Below are positions 34,568 to 46,034 of a stretch of 64,000 nucleotides of DNA, in pieces. A model generated the notes under the pieces. That model saw nothing but the letters and a program-made list of their open reading frames with translations, searched no databases and was not told the origin of the DNA. Both the position numbers and the translations under genes were made by a program. The number at the start of each line of letters is the position of its first letter. Position 1 is the stretch's first letter. The stretch is from Porodaedalea pini (lineage: Eukaryota > Basidiomycota > Agaricomycetes > Hymenochaetales > Hymenochaetaceae): NCBI GenBank assembly GCA_002794775.1, contig NBAY01000005.1, positions 1,302,001-1,366,000 on the forward strand. The letters run 5' to 3'.

Positions 34568-36171
34568 ATGCTCTTGCTCTTACGAACACGATCAACGTTC
34601 TGTTCGAATCTGGTCTCACGAAGTTTAAGCTCTCTCTTTGCTAAGCGCACCTTACGGACTTTCTCCAGAGACCTCTTTGACGATTTTTTGCCGGTAAAAA
34701 TGTCGCATAGCATGTCCGTGACATTTTTGGGAACCTCGAGCGGCGGCGGCCCCTCCGACACCCGTTCATGCTCAAGCCTTGCGTTAGATATCCTTGGGAA
34801 CGGCGACCTATGGCGTAAAATTTTCGCTTTGAGCTCTCAAGCTTCTGTACTCGCGATGCTGACAGGAGAACATGCTATTGTCACTAGTGGTCGATTGTGC
34901 GGAGGGCACGACGCGCCAGTTTACACTGCAGACTGAACGTTATGGGCCGAGGCGCCTCAAGGCTGCCCGAGTCACAAAGATTTTTATAACGCATCTTCAT
35001 TGTAAATTTCTCCCTAAACTCTACTTGATCTTTCCTCGCACTGAATATCAGGACAGTCGACCACTGCATGGGCATCATAACTCTGCTGGCAAACATCCTC
35101 CGCGGCTCAGCAGGCGCCTCGCAGCCCCCTCGGTCAAAACCCGTCAGCTCCTGTACTTGTTTAGTCATTACTAGGACTGTGATACTAATACAGGGCTTCT
35201 GGCTCTCATAGCCACTAGTAGAGCTGTACGGTCCCGCAGGCCTGCGCACATTTGTGCGCAGCATCCTGAAGATGACAATGACCGAGCTTACAGAACGCTA
35301 CGCCGTGCACGAGTTGCTTACGCCGTCCGACACACCGACGTCGTGCGATGTGTTCGACATGCATCCTGGTGAATCGACTGGACGCAATATTGTATCTGTT
35401 TCGACTGGCCTTTGGTTCGATTTGGCCGTCGTTGGATCAGTGCATATAGATGCTGCACCAATCACCCATAGAGGTATTTCACAGGCTTTTGTGACCGACT
35501 CATGGCTTGACTCAACTGGCTTTTTTTATTCTAGCGCCTTGCCTAGGCTACGTCTTCCGAGAAGCAAACCACCTCAAGCGGAAGGTTGTTGTGCTCGGTG
35601 ACACATGCGATCCATCTGCAATTACAAACCTCGCTCAGAAGGCCTCTCTCCTCATCCACGAAGCAACCGACGCTCATATCCCTGTCGAGATCGACCGAAA
35701 CCTCAGAGGCGACAAGAAGACGCCAGAGCTCATCTACCAGAAGACAGTAGGCAAGGGACACTCGACGCCAGGAATGGCTGGCGCATTCGCCAAAGCGATA
35801 AGCGCCGAGAGACTTGTCTTGAATCATTTCAGTGGAAAGTGCGTTCTCAGCCGGAGTCTCGAAAAGGCAGAAAACCCTACGAGTTCAACTGATCCTTTTT
35901 GTCCAGGTTCCCCGCTCCATATCCACATCGACATGACCGACGCAGGGCAGTCATGGCCGAAATCGAGCGTCAGGCATCTGACGCTTGGGGGATGGGACGT
36001 GCAATAGCGGCATACGATTTCATGCGTGTCGACATTCCCGGTGTGGTCATCGAATCGCGATTCCGCGAACCGTATATGGAGCCTTCAGAGTCTTCCGATC
36101 CCGGTCCGAGCCAACGTCCTTCGTTTCAGAGAAACCCATCACGGAATGTATTGAAGAGAAAGAAGACGTGA
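34568..36171 (+). CDS. tRNase Z (tRNA 3'-end endonuclease), short type
   Basis: This metallo-beta-lactamase enzyme trims tRNA 3' trailers. From the internal start it begins SVTFLGTSSGGGPSDTRSCS, followed by VDCAEGTTRQF and the zinc motif THLHFDHCMGI (HxHxDH, split by an intron at 35001/35057). Next come ELYGPAGLRTFVR, the block LGYVFREANHLKRKVVVLGDT, HEATD, and GHSTPGMAGAFAKA, with the late His in LVLNHFSG. It ends with a basic tail, LKRKKT. The upstream ATG at 34568 adds about 44 residues that are rich in Arg, Ser and Leu with no acidic residue for the first 34, like a mitochondrial presequence. ATG 34700 and 34712 would give the form without it. About five introns. Final exon 35909-36171. 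Confidence 0.88.
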
Positions 36172-36371
36172 TGTTTATTTTATTTGTAGGTTGGTTAATT
36201 ACAGGGTGTTATTGATGTATATGTTGTGCTAATTTTGTTGTAATATCGTGTTCAAGTGACGAATGATTTCTAGATCACATTCTTAGGTTCGGGTCCTTTA
36301 CTTCGGTGGTCATCAGATTAGGATGCGGCTGCTTTCCTATCTAATATTATCCTGGGATATATCGACGAATA
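36172..36371. other. convergent 3' flank
   Basis: This is a 200-bp, AT-rich spacer between two converging genes. Confidence 0.5.
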
Positions 36372-37894
36372 TTAGGCCTGGTCAAACGGATTCCGAGAAG
36401 GTTTCGGCTTGCGAATTCCTAACTCTCGGGCGCTAAGTAGATGAGACACGGATACTTGGGTCGCCGGCGCTTGCAGCTCATACCGTCGGCCGCTTGTGAG
36501 CTTTGATAGGAAGGAGACCCTTGCTTCTAGCCGGAAAAGGCGGGACTCCCTCGTCTCGAAGAATTTGGCCGGGATTGGTATAGTGAAATATTTGGTCCAG
36601 ACTGGAACTGGCACGCCTACCAACTCGGCCCAATCTGACGTCTTGATCTTGACTCTGGCATCGCCACGCATTTCTTCGTCTCCGTCGTCTAGCATAAAGC
36701 GCATGGATGGTTGTGCTCGAGCCGCTGCTCCGGCTGCCTCGATCGCTGCTACGTTGACTCCTCCATAGGGATCACTGCCATGGCGCCGTAGCGGCTCTTT
36801 GTAATGCGTGATGAACTCCGGCTCGTCGGGGTGCTCGAGTCCACGAATGAAGTGCTCGACGTACGAGCGGACGACGATCTCGGCGTGGTGATAATACGTC
36901 TCGTGCATCATGTCGATCAACTCCAGTCTGCCTTTCAAGGTCAACAGTTCTCTGTTGAATTCCAAGTCAGCTGTGCCGAATGCAAGAAACAAGTGGGAGT
37001 AATGCGGAAGTGCAATATTGCTCACTCGTCTTCCGCGTCCCAGAATGTAGCGTGCGCCTCCCGAGGTCTGATCTTCAAGGAAACACGCGGCACGGCTACC
37101 CCTGCTCTGGCCAAATGCTGAGCGTATCGTATACCGTTCTGCACCGCTGCAGTATTGGCAGCATCTCCGCTTGCTATGGGAGCAGCAGCGGTGTAGCCGG
37201 CCGCGGAAACAGGGCTTGACCAGGTGCTCGCATCCCCAACTATCGCAGAGGATGAAAAGACCTGAGGCTCCGTGTTCCGGACGCGTATAGGTGCTGGCGA
37301 GGATGGCACTGAGCATGGAGGCGATGCTGGCGGTGGACTTTCATCGGAGTCGTAACCTTCATCGGGTTCGGAATTGGCATTCACCACCCTGAGAGGCGGG
37401 CGTGGAGAAACAGCTTCTTCACGCTGCTTTCCCTTCGATGGTTGAGGGGAAGGCTGCTGTTGCATCTCATGTCCATTCTCCTTCGAGTTCTCATCCAAAA
37501 TGTTGCAAGACCTGTCTTGGTCCGCAGAGATGCCTTGCACATTGATCACCGAGAGTGTTGCAGTCGGTTGGCGACCACGTTCGACCCTAGCAGGCTGGCC
37601 CGAGGCCTGGCGCCTATCTTCTGCCGCGTAGTTGGCACTCAGAGCGCGCTTGTGTATGGTGCCTGCACCCGATGATGTACTCGAGTGATCCTTGTGCGAG
37701 GGTTGTTCATTCAATCCATCTCCAGTAGGCAAGGGTGGCGACGAGAGAGGAGACGAAGAGCGCGCGATGCCGCTACTAAACGTGTCTGCGCCTTTCCAGA
37801 TGCCTTCAGCGGAGTAGCGGGATTGCTTGGAGGGTCTGATAGTCTCCGATGAGGCCTGCCTCTTCAGATTTTGCGAGCTACCAGTGGAATGCAT
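36372..37894 (-). CDS. uncharacterised fungal protein with disordered N-terminus
   Basis: The first in-frame ATG is at 37894 (MHSTGSSQNLKRQ). One intron of about 80 nt near 37035-36956 joins WDAEDE to ELLTLKGRLELIDMM. The N-terminal ~270 residues are low in complexity: rich in Ser, Pro, Gln and charged residues, with basic patches (NLKRQ, PSKGKQREE) that could be nuclear signals and an EGYDSDESPPP acidic motif. The C-terminal ~230 residues look folded, with helices such as IVVRSYVEHFIRGLEHPD and a basic segment RESRLFRLEARVSFLSKL. I recognise no domain. It sits tail-to-tail with tRNase Z and head-to-tail with the BRCT gene. The single long frames on both sides of the intron make a real gene likely. 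Confidence 0.7.
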
Positions 37895-38324
37895 GATATG
37901 AGTAGAGGTGAAAGGAAAAGATGTATCTCGGGACACGGGTGGTGTTGATATGAAGTCGTTGTGTACTGCAGGTCCATCGCGAAGAAGACGATCGAAGTAA
38001 TTTTATAACAACGGTCACGGTGTGGTGGCTGGTGTGATGTGGCTCCGATCAGGCAGATCAAAGCGTGGTCTAAGATTTGCGCTTCTGACACCGCATAGTC
38101 ATTGTTGTAGTCCACCCGCTTTGTTCTCTAGCGACGCGTGTCAAGTCAACAACCATCCGCTTGTCATTGTGCGCTTACTTACATAGTATTAGCAGTATAG
38201 CTTCTCCATGAAACAGACTTGCGGGTGTAACCAAACTGCAGTAGCCCTTGAAACAACTAAATATGATTATTGTAATAAACCCGCGCTACGTTTGTATAGA
38301 GTACCAATACATCAAACAACGCTA
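37895..38324. other. intergenic region
   Basis: This holds the promoter of the uncharacterised gene and the 3' flank of the BRCT gene. Nothing else is seen. Confidence 0.4.
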
Positions 38325-41300
38325 TCAATTCCTATCCAGTCGATGTGGTGTAGTGTCCCAATCCATCCTCTGAGTCAATATGCCCACTAGGATGAACTCC
38401 GGGACATAGATGTGGAACCCCGCATCCTTGAGAACGTCCGTCGCCGGACCGTCTCCCTCGACAGATAGTACGTGTCTGTCCTTGTGACCCTTTAGGATAC
38501 GGACGGTAGGATTTACCAGCACGACCTAAGGGAAAATGAGGGGAAAAGGCCAGGCAATCAGGTTCGCAGATGAAAGTAGAGAAAGAAAAACTAAAGCTTA
38601 CCTTCCCACCCGCGGAGTGAATGACGTTCTTGTATGTAACAAGTTTCTCACTGCGATGTAGGCCCTTCGTGAAATAGAACGTTTGTCCCTCAAGCAGCCT
38701 CCGGTCAGAGGATTGAGCCCTCTCCAGAGCGTCGGCCAGCCTGAATTTGTGCTTCTTCTCTCCTTCCGAATCCTTCAGGAAGTAGTTGTCCGGTGCTACA
38801 AAAGAACGGTCAGGTTAAGAATTGAAAGGAAGTAGTCGCTTGCTTACGCAGTATACGCTTCGCCTTCACGGAGTCGGTGGCCCAATCCTCTGTGACTATA
38901 GACCGCGCAGTCGCCATAGCGCAGAGGAATTTCTCGGTGCGACCGATGTTGTTCGCTAAAAGAAGATTACACTCCGTTGGCTTCGATGCGATCTTCACGC
39001 CGAGTTGGCGCAGGCCCTTATGTAGAAATGTAAGATCGTGTGAATGAGGACATACAAAGCATCATGATTCACCTTAAGAACCTGGTCACTTAGCGTAACT
39101 TGCGTCGTCAGCAGATGTATGTCGGATACATCCAACGCGTTCCCTTCTGATTCTTTTTCGGAGCTTTGAGGTTCTTCCTCATTACCTGAGATTGAGGTGG
39201 ACTCGTGTAATTTCTTTGATTTCTTCACTACATCCCTTTTCTTTTCGTTGTTCTCACCGCCATCACTCTTCCGCCTCTTGGTCTTTGGATTCAGTTCTTC
39301 TGAGTCACTTTCAAGTTGGACAGCGCTTGCTCGTCGCTTTCGGCTTTCCTCAGGCTTAAGCCCCGGTTTCACTTTCGCCTTCTCCATTCCGTCCTCCCAT
39401 GCACCCCGAACACGATTGAAGCGTTTCTCCTTCTCGAATTTGTTGATATCCAAGGCGTTTTCGTGCAATTTAAGATTTGCCTTCGATGCTGCTTGTCGCC
39501 GGGACGGCGTGCGCTGCAGGTTAGTCGCACTGATGATGGGAGTAGGCTGCGACGAGCGTCGAACTGCGTCACCGCCAAACCGGCTTGATCTCGAAGGCGA
39601 ATCAGGAGGAGAGCCGGGAGAAGACAGCGGGCTCTCGTTCTCCCGCTCATGCGCGCGAGGAGTACGTACTCCTGGTCCTGGTCGGCCGCGCTTCGGAGAA
39701 GAGTAGGGTGCGGCACCATCAGCAGCAACAGTAACAATAGAGTGCGTACGAGCCAGCGAGGCAGAGGACTTCTGCGGAGAAGGAATCTCAACAAAGACGG
39801 ACCTGCCCGGAGTGGGGCCTGGAAGCGACGGCTGTTTTCGTATAGGCGTTTTCTGCTTCTGTGGAGTAGTACCGGCCGGCCTCGAGGGACCTGGGACGGC
39901 ATTCCGAGTCTTTCGGGAATGTGCAGTACTTCTAGTTGATGCCTTCGGGATAGGGTGCTCCTCTTCCTCCTCCTCCTCTTCCACATCAATGACACGAGAC
40001 CCCGGTGGCCTGCCTCGCTTCGACTGGGGTAGCGATGGCGGGGCGGCTGTCCTCTTGGTGGGTCTGATAGGAGAAAGGCCCTCATCTGAGCTCGAAGCAA
40101 ACTCGTCATCATCAAGCAGTGCTAGTGTCGACCTCGGATTAGTTATTGTCGCTTTGGACATCGTCACGATCGTCCCTCTCGGAGACTGATCCTTGGTCGT
40201 CTTAGATGTCCTAGGCTTGCCCACGTGGCGTGGCGGCTCGCTATCGCTCTCTTCGTCAGCTCGACTAACTTTCGCCCTTGTGAATTTAGCTGGTGAGGAC
40301 TTCGCCGGCTTGCTAGACCGCTGCTTTCTGTCGTCCTCTTTCTCCGAGTCGCTCTCGACGTCCGATACTTTCACCTTCCCAACAGACTTCTGGGATGCTG
40401 ATGAATTGCGTGCAGACCTACGCGGGGCATCTTCATCTTCACTCTCTTCATCCTTCCGGGCGCGTGATCTCGTAACCTGCTTCGCAGTCGAGATACGGCT
40501 TCGCCCTCGTCTCGACTGCGTCTCGATTTCGCTCTCCTTGCCGCTCATTCGCTTTGGCAGCCTTCCCCTACCTGTACGAATTTGTGACTCTTCTTCCTCT
40601 TCTTCCTCTGCCTCTTGATCCTGTTTCTCCTCCTTCCTTCCGCCGATCGACCTGGCTCTCGTAGGCTTTGAAGGACTAACTCGACTATCTCCCTTGTCAC
40701 TTCCCGCAGGCATCTTGTCCGACGTACTCGTCTTCTGCACTCTCTGCGGCGAAGGGCTTTCGCTAGCAGGATGCTCCGCTTCGTTATCGACCTCCATGCT
40801 AATCGGTTCAAGTATCGCCTCCTCTTTCTTCTTCCTCGCCTCCTCGCTTGCGCGTTCGATTTCGATAAGCTCTTCTTCAGTCAACGGCGTGACACCCCGC
40901 GTGCCCACGAGCCCGCCGAAGTTAACTCCGGGAGGGAAGCTGACGTATTTCTCCTGAGCAAGCGTACGTAACATCCAGGAGGCGAAGCAGTCCTCGAGCC
41001 ACGTGTGGTTCACAACGGGGATATTCCACTCTCGCGCCTTCGTTGTCTTCTCACCTTTGATACTTGGGACGAAACGCTTAGATACTTTTAGAAAAAGACG
41101 AGAACAAATCAAAACGTACAAGGCAGCAACGACTACTGTGTTCGAGGCAGTCATTTGCGGCGTAAACTCGCCACCCATAAGCTCAATGAGCTTCTTGAGG
41201 TACCGGCGCGCATCTCCTTCGTAATTCGTGGCTGTCACCTTGTGCATTTCGAAGCCCACGACAGGAGTCGGGCACGTCGGAAAATGAATGAGTTGGTCTT

Positions 41301-42441
41301 GTGGTGTCGTGATAGTTCCTGACTTGTGAACATTGAAAAGCCAGGAAAGAGTCCCGACGATCTTGTTCGTGCGGATAGCCTACAAGACGAAAGTGAGCAC
41401 ATGTATGAAAAGTTAGCATATAGTTTACCTTGACAAAAGGTGCACCTATGCGATGCTGGGTAATGTAAACGTCCGTGCTGTCGATGTCAGTAACCTCGTC
41501 ATCGCTCAGCTCGACTATCAAGCCCCCCGCACGCTGCACAGATGCTTCCACAGCTCCACGACGACCATCCGCGAGCAACAGCATTGAGCTAAGTAGTATT
41601 CGCTTGCCGTGCCAGATGTCGCTCTCGGGGCGGACGAGAGCAGCGATCTTGTCGACTGGTTCATCCTCGAGGACCGCGGCCTTTACGAGTGCTTTCGCAG
41701 GCGGCGCAAGCCGTGCTTTGGTAAGTGCGTAGCCTGAACGGAGTAACGGAGGGTTTGGCCAAGCGTAAGGCTCCTCCGGGAGACGAACAAGAAGCTTGAA
41801 GCAATCGTCGAACCAATGCGGAAGAACGACCCGAACGCGCGTCGCAGACGCGTAATGCATCGCAGTGAGGTACTTGTCCGAATCTGCTCGCGGTGCAAGA
41901 ACATGTGTACAGTCGCGGGTATAACCCTCACGAAACAGTCCACCGAGCGCGTTGATTCCCGCTGCAATGACTTCCTTGTCGCATGCTTCAAGCTGTTGAG
42001 TATCAGCCATGAATTACACAGGCGAAGTGAGTTGCTACATACATCAGATGTACAAGCTATGACACCGGAGAATATCATAAAAGGGTCGGCAGAGAACAGG
42101 TTCGTGCTTGAGGTTTATCAGAAGGAGGAAGTGGCTCGAGGACGTAAACAATGACTCACTCTTGCAGCTTCCCATGCACAATACTCCGGTCAACCCATTC
42201 GTCCTTCATACATGTAAGGTGAAGCTTCAACGATAAAGAACAGAAGACTCACGGTGACAATATGCACGCCCTTCGTCGTCATCTCTCGCCCTTCAAACTG
42301 AAGCGTGTTAGACACGACGTGCGTCGCCTCCACGAGTTCGACCATCGTTGCCCCGTTGGCATCGAGCAACTTGGCGAGCTCATTTTGGCGCTCAATCGGC
42401 AGAGTTGGTGAAATGGCATACCTGACATCGCTAAATAGCAT
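38325..42441 (-). CDS. brc1: multi-BRCT genome-stability protein (Brc1/Rtt107-like)
   Basis: Starts MLFSDVRYAISPTLP at 42441 and ends HRLDRN at 38325. The layout matches the Rtt107/Brc1 family: about four N-terminal BRCT repeats, a long charged linker, and a C-terminal pair. BRCT signatures: GREMTTKGVHIVTDEWVD (1), ACTSD then CTHVLAPRADSDKY and VVLPHWFDDCF (2), a weak third around GKRILLSS, TNYEGDARRYLKKLIELMGG with IPVVNHTWLEDCF (4), and then TQVTLSDQVLKGLRQLGVKI with SIVTEDWATDSV (5) and a last repeat to the end. The linker is rich in Ser, Glu, Lys and Arg with many SP/TP sites, likely kinase targets. In yeasts the C-terminal pair binds phosphorylated H2A at stalled forks and helps recruit Smc5/6 and Slx4. 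That role is inferred from family. About 1,250-1,300 residues. Confidence 0.82.
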
Positions 42442-42702
42442 CGTGCCTAAAGGAGGGGCATGAAGCAAGGTACAGCTGTTGTCGTAGAGTGAGAAAGAGA
42501 GAACCATAACGCGCGAAACGTAACGGGCACAACACAAAACACGTGATGTGACTGTCGCGTTGTACAAATGTGCAGAAGAGTCAAGTTAATGACTGCAGAC
42601 ATCTTTTTCGGGAATGAAGGGGGAAAGAGAAAACAGGGAAACAAGGAAAATATTAAGAAATGGCGGGAATAAAAATAAAATCGCGGCAACCTATAGCAAG
42701 CA
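42442..42702. other. spacer between BRCT gene and tRNA gene
   Basis: This holds the BRCT-gene promoter. The T-rich stretch on the minus strand just after the tRNA (around 42671-42684) is the likely RNA polymerase III stop. Confidence 0.45.
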
Positions 42703-42774
42703 TACACTGAAGGGGAGTCGAACCCCTGCCGCTTGCTTGGAAGGCAAGCATGATAACCGCTTCACCATCAGTGT
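42703..42774 (-). tRNA. tRNA-Gly (anticodon UCC)
   Basis: The minus-strand cloverleaf is complete. A 7-bp acceptor stem is formed by ACACTGA and TCAGTGT. The D arm contains GGTGAAGCGGTTATC. The anticodon stem CTTGC/GCAAG encloses the 7-nt loop CTTCCAA, with TCC at positions 34-36. The T arm AGGGG-TTCGACT-CCCCT carries the B box GGTTCGACTCC. No intron. The discriminator base is A. The first pair is A-T rather than the G-C usual in tRNA-Gly. A T-rich terminator follows. Confidence 0.9.
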
Positions 42775-43350
42775 CACGGTGGAGTTTTTCTTTATACAAT
42801 TGTCATTCAAGTTTATTAACAATCCGCTCGATTTCTCACAAGGACTCGTGATCCAAACACTGAAACAGGGCCTTAACTTGAAGCTGCAACAGCGGTGTAC
42901 ATGTCTCCTAAATGACTTCGGATATTGCGGATTTACTTATCCGTACGTCGGAATCGATGCCCCACGCGGGTACCTGAAACGTCTTCGCCTTCCTTCCAAC
43001 AACATAGGTGAGTACGAGCTTGTCTCATATGTCTCCGCACATCTAACACACTTTTACAGGGGAAAAGTGAGGACCACCAATTAGCCGACTCGCGGCTGTG
43101 CCGTCGGCCCGGTCTCAAAATGAGAATCATTGACAGAAAGAAAAGTCTGATCCGCTCATCAACGTCGCGCCCCTCGCTGTGCACCATCGGCGTTCGTTCG
43201 CCTTCTTGGGGAGTCGGCGCACTCATCAATGCGCTCACTCAATCATGCGGATTATCCGGGAATCAGAACACATAAAAACACAAGCTGTACTTTGAATTTT
43301 TCTTATTCCCTCCTCTTCTCCTTTTCTCCTTCTCCCATCGGGATCCAGTC
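42775..43350. other. intergenic region upstream of the GMC gene
   Basis: Between the tRNA and the GMC oxidoreductase start no gene is visible. A pyrimidine-rich stretch (43295-43345) directly precedes the start codon, as in many basidiomycete leaders. Confidence 0.4.
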
Positions 43351-45449
43351 ATGCACGTTCGAGGGCTCTTCCTGTCCCTTCCCCTCCTTGTCTCAGCTTC
43401 ACCGGCGCTACACAAGCGCGCGTCGGGTGTCACGTCAGACTCTAGTACTGCTAACAGCCAAACCTTCGACTACGTCGTTGTCGGAGCCGGACTGGCGGGA
43501 ATAACTGTTGCTGCGCGTCTTGCAGAGGACTCTTCAAGGACTGTACTTCTTATTGAGGCCGGAAACGACGACCGCACGAACCAGAGTGTGTATGACGTCT
43601 ATGAGTACGGTGCAACATTTGGTACGGACCTAGAATGGTCATGGAGTACGGACTTGGGCAAGGCCGTGCGAGGGTTAGCTCTGGGACTTTCATGTGATTC
43701 CAGTGCAAGTTTATCGATTTTTCAAATTCCTATATTTCCTTTTCAGTGGCAGGACTCTCGGAGGAAGTACCTCCATCAATGGGGCCGCATGGACTCGAGG
43801 CATGAAAGAGCAATACGACGCGTTCTCGCAGTTCCTCGAGAATAATGATACCAGCATGGATTGGAATTTTGACTCTCTGTTCTCATATATGAAGAAGGTA
43901 TGCGATTACTTCTACTTAAATGCGATCTCTATTTACTGACATTCCTTTGTTTAGGCTGAAGGATTCTCTGCTCCCAACGACCAGCAGCGCGCGAAGGGTG
44001 CGGACAGCATCGCCGACTACCACGGCACCTCAGGGCCCGTCCAGATCACTTTCCCTGACGCGATGTACGGCGGCCCCCAACAGCCCGCATTTGTCGATGC
44101 CGTGCGCAATGTAAGCGGGATATCTCTCTGCCAGGACCTCAATGGCGGTGACGCAAACTGCGTGAGTTACACGCCAGACTCGATGAACTGGCACGACGAC
44201 GACCACCGGTCTTCCTCCGCGACGGCTTACCTATCTCCTGTCGAGAACCAGCGCACGAACTGGCTCACGCTTATCGGTCACCAGGTGACACAGGTACTCC
44301 TTTCTGGCACAGCACCAAACGTAAGCGCTTCAGGCGTGCAGTTCAAAAAATCGGACAACACTGGTGATACATACACCGCGAACGCGCGCCAGGAGGTCAT
44401 ACTCGCCGCCGGCGCCATTGGCACGCCTCAGCTGCTCCAGCTATCCGGAATCGGCGACTCATCGGTCCTAAACCCACTCGGCATCGACGTGAAGGTCGAT
44501 CTTCCGACTGTAGGTCGAAATCTCCAGGAGCAGACCTCGAACTCTCTCGGTCACTCTGCACAGTCTTCGTTCGACGAAGCTGGCGATGGTCCGTCGGACT
44601 GCATTGCATTCCCGTCGCTGAAGGAGCTCTTCTCTGAGAATGGCGGCTCGAACGGTAGTGTCACTGCAGACCAGGTTGCTAGTAATATCGTGGCGATGTA
44701 CCCGTCTTGGGCCCAGAGTCAGGCGGTGAATGCGCTGAGTGCCGATGCACTTACGACAATATTCAGTATTCAGGCCGGACTAATCGTCAATAACAGCGGT
44801 ATGGAACGTCTAGTTAGCTTGAGAGAACATCACCAACTCGTTTCATCTAGCTCCTGTTGTCGAACTTTTCTTCGATACTGGATACCCTGCGTAAGCTTCA
44901 TCACAAATCGATTACGCATTGCACCTAACGATTAAATAATGTAGCGATATAGGCATCGTCATGTGGCAGCTCCTCCCGTTCAGCCGCGGCAACGTCTCAA
45001 TCACGGACACAAGTGTCTTCACGAAGCCTAAAGTTACCGTCAACTGGTTCAGCGTTAACTATGACCTCTCCGTACAAACTGCGGGTGCTCGCCTTGCGCG
45101 CAAAGTGCTCAACGACCCAGCGTTCGTTAATATCTCGTCCGGCGAGACCGTGCCAGGCACCGACATAGTCGCTGATGATGGACACGGCGGTAGCGACGAT
45201 GCATGGCATGCTTGGATCCAGGCCGCGTCACCGAGTGGCTTCTCTGCAGTCTCGCATCCAATTGGCACAGCTGCGATGATGCGCCGCGACTTAGGCGGAG
45301 TGGTAGACTCGAAGCTTCGTGTGTACGACACGGCGAACCTACGCGTTGTAGACGCGAGCGTGCTGCCTATCCAGGTCAGCGCCCACCTAAGCAGCACTCT
45401 TTATGGTGTCGCTGAGAAAGCGGCGGACATCATCAAATCGGGAGTGTAA
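43351..45449 (+). CDS. secreted GMC oxidoreductase (glucose/alcohol oxidase type)
   Basis: Begins with a signal peptide (RGLFLSLPLLVSASPA) and a possible KR cleavage site (LHKRAS). The FAD-binding motif is YVVVGAGLAGITVAARLAE with IEAG. The GMC signature 1 region follows across an intron: GRTLGGSTSINGAAWTRG. Signature 2 is AAGAIGTPQLLQLSGIG. The catalytic His lies in VSHPIGTAAMM and the second His in LPIQVSAHLSSTLYGVAEKA, as in glucose oxidase and aryl-alcohol oxidase. Roughly 600 residues with about four short introns. It would oxidise a sugar or alcohol outside the cell and produce peroxide or reduce quinones. The true substrate cannot be told from sequence alone. Several NxS/T sites fit secretion. 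It ends at AADIIKSGV. Confidence 0.9.
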
Positions 45450-46034
45450 TCGGGAGGCTTTCTACGGTTGTACTCCTCCACACTTGTGCTGGACAACCTT
45501 GAATTATTATTGGTTCATACCAGTCCTCACACGTTAATTGGCGTTGCACCCTACTCTCCCTATCCCCTTCTGTACCATCTTTATGCAAAATACGTACTCG
45601 ACCATTTGGTCATACAGTATCGTATAATCTTATATTGTCATGCTCGTCGTTTGCATGTTCCTGATGGTGAGAAGTTTGAGAAGTACAAGTGGGACTAGAT
45701 GGGTAGGAACACTGGAATGGGTGTTCATCCAGTTATACCTTTCATCTCCATTGCATCTGATTCATACTTCCTCTGCAAGCTGTTCAGGAGGTATATCATG
45801 TCAGTGCGCAGTATTGAGTTCAGATCCAATTAAGCAAAAGTATCTCCTTCTCCTTTAACCTGTGAGAAGGCCAAAAGTTTGATGGCGACGGAAAGGTAGT
45901 TCATGCCCTATGATGGCTAAAATGCTCGTGCTTCCCCGAGGGTGTCACTCCAAGGCCAGAAACAAGCACGTTGTGCTGGTAAGAGTTCATAAGACGGGAA
46001 AACAACCGCAAGACTGGTATCGCTTACGGATTTA
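45450..46034. other. intergenic region up to the large transposon
   Basis: Holds the 3' flank of the GMC gene, then unremarkable sequence up to the TA at 46033-46034 where the large element begins. Confidence 0.45.

Noticed and set aside
34522..34761. Basic 79-residue frame on the minus strand upstream of tRNase Z
   Set aside because: It overlaps the tRNase Z start, whose family motifs are certain. The basic character mirrors the Arg/Ser-rich presequence codons on the other strand.
39197..40618. Long Ser-rich plus-strand frames opposite the BRCT gene
   Set aside because: They are antisense echoes of the Glu/Ser/Arg-rich linker of the BRCT protein and show no domain.
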